Shown in pieces: positions 22,461 to 34,571 of a stretch of 64,000 nt of DNA. Positions within the stretch are counted from its first letter, which is position 1; every line of letters starts with the position of its first letter. The position numbers and the translations under genes were made by a program. Under the pieces are notes generated by a model. It was not told the DNA's origin. It searched no databases and worked only from the letters and a program-made list of their open reading frames with translations. The DNA is taken from NCBI GenBank assembly GCA_916048095.2, contig OU696570.1, positions 6,625,518 through 6,689,517 of the forward strand. Direction: 5' to 3'. The stretch is from Sacculina carcini. Taxonomy: Eukaryota; Arthropoda; Thecostraca; Sacculinidae.

Positions 22461-23243
22461 AAATCACAGAGAAATGACACCACTCACACACGCTCACAAA
22501 TCACTCACAAATCTACTGGGCCTCTTCTATCTGCTGGGCACTTGCACCTGCGCCACACTCCCGAGCAGGGTTGGCAGGTGTATCAAGCCAGATAAGGCCA
22601 AACCACCGACGAAAAAAGGCCAAAAAAGACCAAACTCCAAAAACAGCACGGTTATTGTTTCCAAAACGCCAGAAAAACGGCTATCCCATTGTGCCACACA
22701 TGGAAGGCATTTTGCACAAGAAGCAATTTCTCCACCACTCCATAAAGTCACACTTATCCTGATTTCCAGTATGCTCCAGGTGAAGGAAATATTTCAAAAC
22801 ACCATGTTGGTTGCACATTCAACTTGTGGATTATTTCTAACTGACCATGGGTATTTCCATCACGTTGAGTTCAAATATTAGTATAGTTTTTTTGCTGAAT
22901 TCCCTCTACTATTTTTGCGATTAAACAGTTTGTGGTAGTGTGAAAGTACGCCCAAAACACAAACAGTGTTTTTTGATATAGTCTTAAATTATCTCACAAA
23001 CTAGGGACAATCTAGAAGAGTAATATTTGGTTTCAGCTACATTGAATTTTCTGAAAATAAATATTTTTGCAGACCTACTTACACAAACCTATTTACGATA
23101 AGCCTGATTTGCACGAGCACTGTCACTTGCACGCGGTAGTGATAGTTAACAATTTTATCCTTGTGGCGATATGCGCGTGTGCCGGGAGCATGCACATCCG
23201 GTGCAGACGCCACAGTCGCATACAATTTTTTGACACCTGAAGA
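22461..23243. other. Intergenic stretch starting with a hAT-like terminus
   Basis: CAGGGTTGGCAGGTG at about 22565 followed by repeated GGCCAAA words resembles a hAT end. The reverse complement of the 48310-48480 stretch reads CAGGGTTGCCATGCTTGGCC and belongs to the same family. I cannot place the partner end. The 135-codon frame at 22474-22881 covers this repeat and has no motif. Confidence 0.35.
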
Positions 23244-23605
23244 CAGTGGCGGCGCCAAGGGGAGGCTTGCGGGCTTCTGCACACAAAAAGTATGCCGAGA
23301 CCCCTAAGCCCCCCAAAATCATAACCATGGACATTAAAATTGCTTACCACTGTAAATGAAGCTTCATTGTCCTACGTGTATGCTATTTCATCTTAATCTA
23401 AAGGTGGATCTGTACAAATTAAACTGCACCCCGGATACAAAATAAGCCTGATTACAAGAGAGTATTCCTTCGGGTCCGTCTTCTATACTTAACGTGTACT
23501 TTTAACCGCATATAAGAGAATCTCCAATATAAGAGTCTTGTTCTCCAGTCCCGACACCTTTTCTATATCCGAAGTACATTGTACTCTGTGATATTATAGC
23601 GTGGA

Positions 23606-23610
<5 letters not shown>
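23244..23610. other. Second hAT-like terminus (CAGTGGCGGCGCC), then AT-rich flank
   Basis: CAGTGGCGGCGCCAAGGGG at 23244 resembles a hAT terminal repeat. Its opposite orientation, CCTGGCGCCGCCAATG, is at 48243-48258. No transposase and no paired end are visible here, so only a fragment is claimed. The rest, to the TA run, shows nothing further. Confidence 0.35.

Positions 23611-23676
<66 letters not shown>
23611..23676. repeat. (TA)n microsatellite
   Basis: About 33 TA dinucleotides, followed by the short repeat that begins CCCGGACAAATATTGAGG. Confidence 0.95.
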
Positions 23677-23679
<3 letters not shown>

Positions 23680-24080
23680 CGGACAAATATTGAGGTGGTT
23701 TCCTATATCGAACATGGCGCAGTCGGTAGGACACGAGCCTACGCTCCCAGGGAACCGACACTATCTTCGTCCAACACGTCCATTTATATCGCTAGAATCG
23801 TCAAACAAGGTTATGGGAAGTTATCCGACGAATAATGGTCGAGAGGAGAAATTCAACAGGCAAAGTACATCGTCTGATAGAGCACTTCCTTACTAAGTAC
23901 TTCTTCGTGAAACAAGACATCGTCGAAAACCGGAAAATTTTTGTGTCAAGTGGGGATCTAAGTCCTACGACTGAGTATCGCACTGGAGGAAGGTGCAGTG
24001 TATTTAGCTCTGTTCTGTGTACGCCTATGCCAGTCGTACGCCTATGTATATGCCTATGTATATGCCAGTCGTACGCCTAT
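23677..24080. repeat. Short dispersed repeat and spacer
   Basis: CCCGGACAAATATTGAGGTG through TATATCGAACAT (23677-23714) recurs at 48078-48116, in both cases after a TA run. The following TGGCGCAGTCGGTAGG looks like a Pol III A box, but I find no matching B box. The rest has no recognisable gene; the frame at 23835-24134 runs into TA repeat. Confidence 0.45.
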
Positions 24081-24089
24081 GTATGTATG

Positions 24090-24133
<44 letters not shown>
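24081..24133. repeat. (TATG)n/(TA)n microsatellite at Helitron 5' end
   Basis: TATG repeats pass into TA repeats, then directly into AAGAGATCCTCTG, the subterminal sequence of the Helitron-like element. The exact 5' end is hidden in this run. Confidence 0.9.
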
Positions 24134-24135
<2 letters not shown>

Positions 24136-24879
24136 AGATCCTCTGTCTGTCTGTCTGTTTGTGTGTCCCACCCTCCTTTGTCCATTTTCTATCAGCTAAT
24201 ACTCGGCCACCACTTGGCTTACCCGCTAACAATATATACCATCACGTTGGAAAGTTTATTGTCTACACTTAACATTAAATTTTACATTTTAAAAATAAAA
24301 CCAAAAAAAGTTATAGCGGTGAAAAGACAAAATGAACCCTGAAAAATGCGAAAATTTTGGTCAATTTTCTGAAGACTACTCCTCCTAAACCAGCAATGTT
24401 ACAACTATACACATTATACCACTGTGTAGGAAATTTTATGTTCTACTCAACGCACTATAATTTATACCCAAAAATTAAATATAAAACATGTCAAATGGAA
24501 AAAAATTCAAACATAAAACATGACAATAAAACAAACAATAAAACATGTAAAATGGAAAAAAATTCAATCTACATTCAAAATTTTATTTAAACTCCACGCG
24601 TCCGATTTTCTATACTTTTTTCTCTATTTCTCAAAAACTAATTATTACACATCTAAATAAATAATACCATCATGCTGGAAATTTTGTTTGCTACAACAAA
24701 GTATAATTTTTAATTTTCCAAAGTGTATTAAACAAAAGTTACGGCGGTGTGAATTGTAAATGACAAAGTCAAAAAGGCAAAATTAGCACACAAGAGCGTG
24801 AATATTTTGGTCAATATTTCGCTATCTATTCCTCATAAACCAGCAATGGTACAGCTATAAAAGTTATACTATTGTGTAG

Positions 24880-25550
24880 ATAATTTTGTTTTCTACAAGA
24901 AAAGTTATAATTTATACCCACAAATGATACAAAAACGTGTAAAATTGGCAAAATTCTCAAATACATCCAAAATTACACTTGAACACCGGGCGACTAAAAT
25001 TAATTCATTTTTCTACTATTTATCAGTAACTATTTGTTATACATAAAAATAAATTATACCATCGTGCTAGAAATTTTTTTTCTACAACACGGTATAATTT
25101 TTAATTTTCCAAAGTGTATCTAAAGGAAGTTACGGCGATGTAAAGTCAAAATGTCATGTTGCCAATTTGACAGCTATTATGCGCACTTGCGATTACACAG
25201 GAATATACTACTGTGTAGATAATTTTGTGTTCTACAAGATAAGCTATAATTTATACCCACAAATGATACAAAAACGTGTAAAATTGGCAAAATTCTCAAA
25301 TACATCCAAAATTACACTTGAACACCGGGCGACTAAAATTAATTCATTTTTCTACTATTTATCAGTAACTATTTGGTATACATAAAAATAAAGTATACCA
25401 TCGTGCTAGAAATCTTGTTTTCTACAATACGGTATAATTGGTAATTTTCCAAAGGGTATCTGAAGGAAGTTACGGCGGTGTAAAGTCAAAAGGACATATT
25501 GCCCATTTGACAGCTATTATGCGCACTTGCGATTACACAGGAATATACAC
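24880..25550 (+). repeat. Two 320-bp tandem units inside Helitron H2
   Basis: Each unit carries ACACCGGGCGACTAAAATTA, CCATCGTGCTAGAAAT and CACTTGCGATTACACAGGAA. Two units are seen here and in H3, six in H4. Confidence 0.75.
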
Positions 25551-26689
25551 CGATTAAATTTCACTGAAGCCCAATCACAATTAAGAATGCATCATATTAT
25601 CTCCAAGCATGGATGGTGTGGTTTTTTTGCGTACAGTTTAATTAATGCTACACTATACTGAATAGAAAGTCTTTATTGTCCTCAATATTTACACATCAAA
25701 TGTTCCGCACGACGGGCGGGTAAAATGCTACTTGGAACAAAGTAAGCTACTGAATTTTACTGTGTAATTTAATTGGTTTAATTTCAAGTTGCATACGCTT
25801 AAGTTGCATAAGGATACGGGTTGTAATATCATGCAATGCCAAGTATATGCATATGCTGTTTTAGAGGAAGCATTAATCTGGAATTATAGAGATGTTTCAT
25901 TGATTTGATAGTGTTACACCTCTGAATTACTACACACGAAGGGCGGGTGTGAATTTGAGTAGTGTAGAGGGAAAAACATCGTCAATAATTAAAACAAGAA
26001 TTTACAAATTTGACTTTTCTATTGGTCGTTTTTCATCAATTTTCTTTGTGTTTGTTTCGTGTTTGAGTTCTGGATTATTCCGCACGACGGGCAGCTTTAA
26101 ATATGAGGCGGGTTGTGGAAAAAACATGTTTTCTAAATTGAAACATAAATTTTACATTTAGACTTTTATATTAGCTAAAACTTTCCTGTGGGTTTGTTTT
26201 TCTTTTTCAATTTGCACTAATTTTTTTATGAATTGAATATTAATTATATTTTATAAACTGTTCCGCACGACGGGCGAATTAAATGTATCTATAAAGAGTG
26301 GGTTTAAATGATAGCGAGGTATATGATATTTTGCTAGCAGTAAATATTCTAGCGATAAAAGTAGGATAGCTCTTAAGCAAATGATTTTGGAGAATGATGT
26401 GAACCTTTAAATACATTTTGCGATCTGATGATATATGTATTAGGAATAATACGTAGCAGAATATAGATTGCATAATATAATATCGGCTGTAATATCAAGG
26501 GCTGTAATATCGGTGTAATCCAAAAAATAACAACTGTATGAATATGATGCATTAGTGGAAGCATTAACCGGTAATTATGAGATAATATGATAATGGTGTA
26601 TAATTATATCGCAATATGCAACAAATGTGAATTTAGCTGCCTTACAGTTTGGTCCTGATACTATATTGGCGGGTTGAGAGAAAAGTATT

Positions 26690-26717
26690 GGTGGGCCGCG
26701 TGTTTGGGACCCCTGGG
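26690..26717. repeat. hAT-like terminal word inside the Helitron
   Basis: GGCCGCGTGTTTGGGACCCC followed by TGG is the reverse complement of a CAGGGGTCCC-type hAT terminus. It is also present in H3 at 37208-37230. Both Helitron copies carry it at the same place, so it was captured or inserted before they spread. The partner end is not found. Confidence 0.35.
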
Positions 26718-27892
26718 GTAGATAATCTCAGTCTTCTGATTACAAATTATGATCGCATCAGTATATTTTGTGATCACAAACTAATAAGTTAAATCACCTC
26801 AGACTAGGCTGAGAGCGGTCAAGATTGGATGATTGGGTTGGGTTGGGTAGGTTTGACTCAGGTTATATTGGGTTTTAATGATAGCGGAAAATATATAAAT
26901 TTTAACAATAAATATTATAGCGGAAAAAGTGAAATAGTACTTAAGCAAATGATATTGGGGAATGATGTTAAGTAATATATATAGTTTGGAAACATTCTGA
27001 TGAAAAGATTTCATCATCTTTCATTGTTTTTTTCGTGTTTGTGTTCTGAATTATACCACACGACGGGCAGATTTATATATCAGGCGGGTTGAGGGATAAT
27101 ATTTGTCAAAATAAGAGCGAAAATATTCACATTTAGACTTTTCTATTGGTTTAGATATTTATAGGTTACATTTTTTGGTTTTCAATTTGTATTCATTATA
27201 TTTTATGGATTTGATATGAATTTTATTGTATGAATTGTTCCGCACGACGGGTGGGTTTAAAAAAGTGTTTTAGATCATTTTTTCAAATGGTTCATTTAAA
27301 AAAAGGTAATTTTTTTTTACAAATAAAAATGTTCTGCGGGCAGCAACTATAGACAATAGAACGTTCAATTTTCCCTGTAGAATTAATCCATACACAAAAC
27401 CAATGGATTTCACTTCAAATATGAATTTTATTGTATGAATTGTTCCGCACGACGGGCGGGTTTAAAAAAAGTGTTTCCATTTTTTAGTTCATTTTTTTCA
27501 AATGGCTCATTTAAAAAAAAATATTTTTTTTAAATAAAAATGCTCCGCGGGCAGCAACTATAGACAATAGAACGTTCAATTTATCCTGTAGAATTAATCC
27601 ATACACAAAACCAATGGATTTGACTTCAAGATGCAGAACGGATCGTGTTCGAGTTCTGAATTATTCAGTTATTCGAGTTCTGAATTATTATTCAGCACGA
27701 CGGGCGGGCTTAAAAATGACTCAGGCGGACTGAGGGGAAATATTTTGTCGAAATAAAAATAATTAAACTTATAATTTTCAATTGATGAATATTTTTATGA
27801 GTGTACCCTATTTCATTTTTATTTTTCCATATTTTTTTATGATTTCAATATGAATTTCATGTTATGAATTGCTCCGCACAACGGGCGGGTTT

Positions 27893-29283
27893 TAATGCTA
27901 TATATATACATAAAGAAGAAATTATCTGTCTGTCTGTGTATGTATGCTTGAATATGAGGTGACATAATTGCGCTGGTTCATGGTTCGCTGGTTCAATGAT
28001 CAGGGGCTTCAAACGTAAACGAAGCGATGGATCATGTGTATGAAATAAAAATGTTCCGCGGGTAGCAACTATAGACAACATGACGTTCAATTTGAATGAA
28101 TTCATATACAAAACTAACGGATTTGACTTCAAGATCCAGAACGGATCGCGTTCGAGTTCTGAATTATTCCGCGCGTCGGGCGGGTTTAAATATGAGGCGG
28201 ATTGAGGGAAAATATTTTGTTAAAAAAAAGAAAAAATGATTAAACTTAGACTTTTCAATTGATTACAATTTTATGAGTGTGCCCTTTTTCATATTCAATT
28301 TTTCTATATTTTTTATGAATTAAACATGAATTTCATTTTAAGAATTGTTCCGCACAACAGGCGGGTTTTAATGCTAGTATATACATAAAGAAGAAATTAT
28401 CTGTCTGTCTGTGTATGTATGCTTGAATATGAGGTGACATAATTGCGCTGGTTCATGGTTCGCTGGTTCAATGATCAGGGGCTTGAAACGCAAGCGAAGC
28501 GATGGCTCATTTTTATGAAATAAAAATGTCCCGCGGGGAGCAATAAAACGTTCAATTCCACCGTATAGAATGAATTCATATACAAAACTAATGGATTTGA
28601 CTTCAAGTACCAGAACGGATGGTGTTCGAGTTCTGAATTATTCCTCATGTCGGGCGGGTTTAAATATGAGGCGGGTTGAGTGAAAATATTTTGTCAAAAT
28701 AAAATTAAAAATAATGAAATTTAGACTTTTTAATTGATTAAGGTCTTCATGAGTTTGCCTTATTTATTTTTAATTTGCAATATTTTTATGAATTGTTCCG
28801 CACAAAGGGCGGGTTTTAATGCGGTTTTAATGCTATATATATACATAAAGAAGAAATTATCTGTCTGTCTGTGTATGTATGCTTGAATATGAGGTGACAT
28901 AATTGCGCTGGTTCATGGTTCGCTGGTTCAATGATCAGGGGCTTCAAACGCAAACGAAGCGATGGCTCATTTTTATGAAATAAAAATGTCCCGCGGGCAG
29001 CAATAAAACGTTCAATTTCACCGTGTAGAATGAATTCATATACAAAACTAATGGATTTGACTTCAAGAACCAGAACGGATGGTGTTCGAGTTCTGAATTA
29101 TTCCTCACGTCGGGCGGGTTTAAATATGAGGCGGGCTGAGTGAGAATATTTTGTCAAAATATAATTAGAATAATGAAATTTAGACTTTTTAATTGATTAA
29201 GGTTTTCATGAGTTTGCCTTATTTATTTGTAATTTGCAATATTTTTATGAATTGTTCCGCACAACGGGCGGGTTTTAATGCTA

Positions 29284-29284
<1 letters not shown>
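27893..29284 (+). repeat. Three head-to-tail short Helitron-like units
   Basis: TACATAAAGAAGAAATTATC starts near 27907, 28382 and 28842, so the spacings are about 475 and 460 bp. Each unit contains GCGCTGGTTCATGGTTCGCT and ends in a CCGCACAAN-GGGCGGG hairpin word plus TTTTAATGCTA(G), at which the next unit begins. Concatemers of this kind are expected from rolling-circle read-through or from repeated insertion at the 3' end. Confidence 0.75.

Positions 29285-29362
<78 letters not shown>
29285..29362. repeat. (TA)n microsatellite between Helitron and Penelope
   Basis: About 39 TA dinucleotides directly after the Helitron CTAG end. They give the IYIYIY frames on both strands, which are not genes. 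Confidence 0.95.
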
Positions 29363-29367
<5 letters not shown>

Positions 29368-29640
29368 GTAGCCAGGCAGTAAATTTTCGCGCTTACAAAC
29401 GAGATTAAAGTCAATTGCATTTTCGCATTTTGCAATCTTTTTCCTGGTGGATTCTAAATCTCTTGCCAGTTTCTGGTCGCTTTGACTCAAACACTTCAAA
29501 AGCGTTCCTATATTCTGTAACGTTTCGGAGTTTGCTGACTCCATCTTCAGACAATTCATAAAAGCACAATACACATGATATACAATACACAACGAATATA
29601 AACGATTGTTCAAAATGTGGGCGAATATTTAAATACAATG
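29363..29640 (-). mobile_element. Penelope-like element, 5' start of a tandem copy
   Basis: On the minus strand this reads ELSEDGVSKLRNVTEYRN, then MESANSETLQNIGTLLKCLS and KKIAKCENAIDFNLVC, a pattern typical of the leader and N-terminus of Penelope-like elements. It lies directly downstream (minus sense) of the 3' end of the copy to its right, the partial head-to-tail arrangement characteristic of the family. It is truncated by the TA run. Fossil. Confidence 0.6.
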
Positions 29641-30275
29641 ACTATAGTCGCGCCTAGGTGCTAGCGACCAGGGATCACGCCAAGGTGCTGTCATCAGGCG
29701 GATGTGCGGGCGTCTGAATGTCGAAAGGGCGAGTCGAGTTTCGCTCAGATGGGGGGGCTCGCTGAGTTGGAAGTACACCATTTTCTTCTTGCTGAATGTT
29801 TATTGATGGCCTCAGCTGGTATATACTGTTGGCCTCAGTTGATATATACTGCTTCAAGCAGGCGCAGTCGACGTGCGTCGTTTTCATACGCCAACACCTC
29901 AGTACCGCGAACAATATCCTCACGTGTCAGTTTTTGTTTGTGAGCCGAGCTGAAATGTTTTTTTGATGGCGCCGTTGCTCAGGTGGCAAGTCAGCCGCCG
30001 CGACAGCGTCGTCGTCGTCATACCAATATATCTTTGAGGTCCACACCCCTCAACATTGCATGTGAAGTGGTAAACGACGTGATGCTGCTGCAGCTGCGCA
30101 GGCTTGTCACATTCTGGTTTGTTACGGAGAACCAAGTTTGCCGTCTTCTGCGTTTTGTAATAAATAATCAATTTCACTACAGTGTTTTCTTCAGTGGCCT
30201 TCACGTTATTCTCGACAATGTTTTCCATCACACGTTCATCCACTCTGTGCGAGGTCGAAAATACGTTTTTGTAAT

Positions 30276-30280
30276 AGAGC
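30276..30280. repeat. Target-site duplication AGAGC, left
   Basis: AGAGC directly precedes the LTR at 30281 and recurs at 34933-34937 directly after the right LTR. Confidence 0.8.
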
Positions 30281-30335
30281 TGTGGTGTATAATTGCGTTG
30301 GAAATATGTATCTAGTGGACTTTGGATGTGTGTGC

Positions 30336-30407
<72 letters not shown>

Positions 30408-30775
30408 TCGCGATTGCTTGTGAGTGTACACATGCTGGCATGGTCTGTAGTGGAATCAGGTGTGTGTGTGTGTGTGTGTGTGTTTGTGTCCGCGGTTACG
30501 ATTGCTTGTGAGTGTACGTGTGTTGACATGGTGTGGAGTGGGAACAGGAGGTATGTGGCGAACGGCGAGGGTGGTTGGTGTGAAGCGTTTGTGGAAGGAG
30601 GGTGTGTGACTGCTTGGTGAATAAGAGTGTGGTTTTGGTTGTTGGGTTTTTGTGTCTGTGGGATGGTTCTGTGATTTGCTGCTAGCACATGCATCTAATC
30701 ATCATCATCATCATCATCATCTGACTCGTGCAATATATATGTGAAAGTTTTTTTCCCGGCATTTATTCGATTACA
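30281..30775 (+). repeat. Left LTR of Y1
   Basis: 495 bp. Contains a long (TG)n run (about 30331-30406), a second at 30460-30482 and an (ATC)n run near 30700-30720. The right LTR matches apart from repeat lengths and scattered bases. Confidence 0.9.
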
Positions 30776-30789
30776 AGCTATTTCGGCTA

Positions 30790-33700
30790 ATATGGCGAGT
30801 GTTAAGCTCACCGATGTTCTACGTCCGTTTGATTGATCGTCCAGCGTTACAGAGTGGATCGATCGAAGTTTTAATTGCTGGTGCAACTGAAGGAGATGAA
30901 GGATGAGGAAACGATAATGCCAATGTTTTTTGAGGGCAGTGCACTCGCTCTCTATACAGAGCTGAGTGTAGAACAGAAGAAAGATGTGGCAGTCATCAAG
31001 AAGGCCCTTCAGAGTGCGTTTTCTCTCAACCCCTTCAGTGCGTATGAAAAGTTTGTGAGACGCATATGGCGTGACGAGCCAGTTGATGTTTACATGACCG
31101 ATCTGAGGAGACTGTCAAGGCAGGCAGGAATTACGTCTGATTCTGTGCTGCTGAGGGCCTTTGTTGTTGGCTTGCCATCAGTTGTCTCAAGAGAGCTGAG
31201 GGCAATGGCAAACATTGAAGCGACGCCCTTGTCAGCTGTGGTGGACCCCGCCAGAGCTTTGATGTCTGAGGTCGTGGAGCGGCCTGAACCTGTGTTGTCT
31301 ATGACACATGATACGACATCAAATATTGGTCGGCGTGGGGATAAAAATGCGACCAAGAGGATACCTGAGGACAGCCGCGGTCAGATTCGGCAGTGCTATC
31401 GACGCGGTGGCCCCCACTTGATGCGTCAGTGTACGAATAATAATTCGAAGCATGTAATTTGCTGGATTTGTGGGAAACTGGGCCATATCTCGAGATCATG
31501 TTTTAGCAGGTCGGAAAACTTCATGGGAGAAACCTGTGCGCCGGAAGTTTCTCACACCCAGTAGCAACGGCGCTTCCGATAGTTGATGGGTTCGTTGATG
31601 ATCGTCCTGCGCGAATATTGGTAGACACTGGTTGCTCCAAATCTGTCGTTGGTTCCTGGATGTCGGGTCGTGTCAATTCGTGGCAAGGACGAGTGGTCGG
31701 AGTGGATGGTCATGAAGCGCGTTGTATGGGAGAAGCATCCGTGTTGATCACACTTCAGAATGTCACAAGGTCAGTGTATTGTGTTGTTATGAATAAGCTT
31801 TTAGATGGTGTTGATGTAGTGGCAGAAATTGACTTCATTGGGTTGGCAGGGGGAGTCGAGTGGAAGCAAGGGAAAATCAGATTTTTCTATGAATGTCGTG
31901 GGGAAACTACTGTTAGTTGGATTTGTAAAGTTAACACCAGGAAAAATGACAGGTTAACTCTCACAGACAAAGACTTCACGGCTATCTTCTCTGAGGGGAA
32001 GTGGAAGGCTAAGTGGAATTGGAAAAGTACGTCTCCACCAGCCCTGAAAAATACAGTTGGGGCGTACAGCAGTGTAGAGGATGAAGCCGTGAGCAGAAAA
32101 TGGAGAGAAGAACTTGATCAATGGATAATCAATGGCTATTTGAAAGAGTGTCCTGATCAGTCTTGCTCTAAAGGAGTGCTTCCGTTAATGGCTGTTGTTC
32201 AATCTAACAAGAGTAAGGTACGACCAGTTCTCGACTATCGAGAATTGAATGAGTACGTACAGTGTCACCCGGGGCCCGACGCCGCGGTTTGCACCGAGAC
32301 GTTGCGGAAATGGCGACTGCTACCACAGAGATTGAAACTTGTCGACCTGAAATCAGCATACCTTCAGGTGCACATAGACGAGTCGTTGTGGCATTATCAA
32401 AGGGTGAATTACCTAGGAAGGATATATTATTTAACCAGACTTGGCTTTGGGTTAAATGCAGCACCGAAGATTATGTCGAGTATCTTGAAAACGGTATTGG
32501 TGCAGAATGACGTCGTGAAAGCCGGCACCGATAGTTATATCGACGACGTCATTGTCAACGAGGAGATTGTATCGGTAGAGGAAGTGATAGCGCATCTGGC
32601 GAAATTTGGATTGGAAACCAAGCCGCCTGAATCTCTCGATGGTGGCAGACTACTCGGACTAGTTATTGGGCGGAGTCATCGTGGAGGAGCTCTACAATTC
32701 AGTAGAGGGAACACATTGCCAGTGCTGGGGAATGGAGAGAACATGTCAAAGCGAGAGTTGTTTTCAGCGTGCGGCCGCTTGGTAGGGCACTATCCAATCT
32801 GTGGATGGCTTAGCGTAGCCTGCAGCTACGTTAAGCGGATAAGTGATGGGAATAGGTGGAATGATAGAGTAGGACCAAGAGCTCAAAAATTGTTGATGGA
32901 AATACTGGACAGAGTGAAAGCTGATGACCCGGTGAAGGGTGATTTTCATGTGTCACCAGTTTATTGAGGAAGAGTGTGGTGTGACGCCAGTAGTTTGGCC
33001 CAGGGTGTTGTGGTAGAGATTGGAGGTAAACTGGTAGAAGATGCAGCTTGGCTGCGCAAACGGGATGACGCGAGCAATATCAACCTGGCGGAACTGGAAG
33101 CTGTGATTAAAGGTGTTACTCTCGCTATAGAATGGGGATTGAAACTTATTGAGGTTATGACAGATTCCGTCACAGTTGCGAAGTGGTTGAGGAGTGTGCT
33201 TGAGGATGAGGCGAGAATAAAAGTAAAAGGTTTGTCAGAAGTGCTAGTGAGGAGGAGGATATCGATTCTGCGTGACATCATCAATGAGCTGGGCGTTGAA
33301 CTCATTGTGAAATATACTCCATCGTCGATGAGCGAGGCGGATCGATTGACACGAGTGCCAAAGTCGTGGTTGAAGCCTACGCTCGGAGTACCTACTGTGT
33401 GTACAGTCACCTTGAGTGAGATGCACTCCCAGCATCATTTTGGAGTTGACAGGACGTTGTCGCTTGCCCAGATGGTGGACCCGAGAACCACGAGATCCGA
33501 CGTAGATAAGTGTGTGAGGCAATGCAAGCAGTGTCAAATGATTGATCCAGCTCCAGTACGTCACGTGCCGGGTGAATTAAGTGTGAATGATAATTGGAGT
33601 CGGCTGGCGGTGGACACAACTCACTACAGGGGTCAATGTTATTTGACTATAGTGGACTCCGGACCTTGCAGATTTGCGATTTGGAGGAGAGTTCGGTCGG

Positions 33701-34376
33701 AGAACTGCGAGGATGTTGGGCGAGTCTTTGAGGAACTGTTCCAGGAGCGAGGACCGGTGAACGAACTACTCATGGATAACAGCAGAACATTCAGGTCTGT
33801 TCGGCTGGCGGAGCTATGTCAGAAATGGGGCGTGCAGCGACGATATAGAGCGGCCTACAAGCCGTCAGGAAACGGAATCGTCGAAAGAAACCACCGAACG
33901 TTCAAGAGAATGGCTGAGCGTTGTCAGACAACGCCGAATGACGCATTATTTTGGTATAATCTGGCTCCAAAAACATGAGCGGACGCGAACTCATCGCCTG
34001 CTAATGGATTGTACCGGTACAAGTGGAGGCATCCATCGATTCCTGTAGAAGCGGCGGAAGCTTCAAAGAGTATGTGGCGCGTCGGTGACGATGTGTGGAT
34101 AAAACCTCCGGGGGCGCGCTGTACAACGTATTGGAATCGTGGACAAGTGACAAACGTAACATCAGAGAATAATGTGGATGTGGACGGTGTGCCTCGTCAC
34201 GTGCTCGACATTCGGCGCCTGCGCGAAGAGTCTGAAGACGAAGGTCAAACAGAGTCAGAGACTGCCACAGAAGGCTCAGAGACTGCCGCAGAAGAGTCCG
34301 AGCCTGAGCAACAGATACGGAGGTCGACAAGAGAACGGCGGCAGCCGAGATGGATGCAAGACTATATATGTGACTA
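30790..34376 (+). pseudogene. Y1 gag-pol region
   Basis: Gag core: SVEQKKDVAVIKKALQSAFS, then VRRIWRDEPVDVYMTDLRRL and two knuckle-like motifs. Pol: protease Asp in VDTGCS; RT DLKSAYLQVHIDESLWHYQR, LTRLGFGLNAAPKIM and TDSYIDDVIV; RNase H WCDASSLAQGVVVEIGG, ELEAVIKGV and TDSVTVAKW; integrase HHFGVDRTL, CQMIDPAP, TIVDSGPCRFAIW, LLMDNSRTFRS and SGNGIVERNHRT. The C-terminus VGDDVWIKPPGARC is a short post-integrase domain. Described as a fossil. Confidence 0.8.
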
Positions 34377-34438
34377 ACTGTTTTTGTATGTTTATGTTTA
34401 ATACTAGTGTTCAAAATGATTTTGATATCATGGGGGCG

Positions 34439-34527
34439 TGTGGTGTATAATTGCGTTGGAAATATGTATCTAGTGGGCTTTGGATGTGTGTGCGCGTATA
34501 TGTGTGTGTGTGTGTGTGCGTGTGTGT

Positions 34528-34571
<44 letters not shown>

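Larger units (their letters stand above)
24105..29284 (+). mobile_element. Helitron-like composite array (copy H2)
   Basis: The 5' side matches H1 in reverse complement (AAGAGATCCTCTGTCTGTC). The 3' side ends in the hairpin word CCGCACAACGGGCGGG, then TTTTAATGCTAG at 29281-29284 followed by T, which fits Helitron CTAG-T ends. Inside are about fifteen copies of the same hairpin word (for example near 25705, 26085, 26268, 27240, 27445, 27875, 28165, 28350 and 29257). There are also two 320-bp tandem units (24880-25550) and three successive 460-475 bp Helitron units (27893-29284). There is no Rep-helicase frame, so it is non-autonomous. Long copies at 37007-39816 and 39819-48069 share its layout on the other strand. 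Confidence 0.65.

Noticed and set aside
23712-23765. tRNA-like A box TGGCGCAGTCGG
   Set aside because: No matching B box or tRNA fold downstream, so there is not enough for a tRNA or SINE call.
25690-29290. Regular recurrence of a GC-rich palindromic word, resembling a CRISPR array or a terminator series
   Set aside because: Spacing is irregular (150-450 bp), the flanks are themselves repeated, there are no cas-like genes, and the words match Helitron 3' hairpins in a eukaryotic setting.
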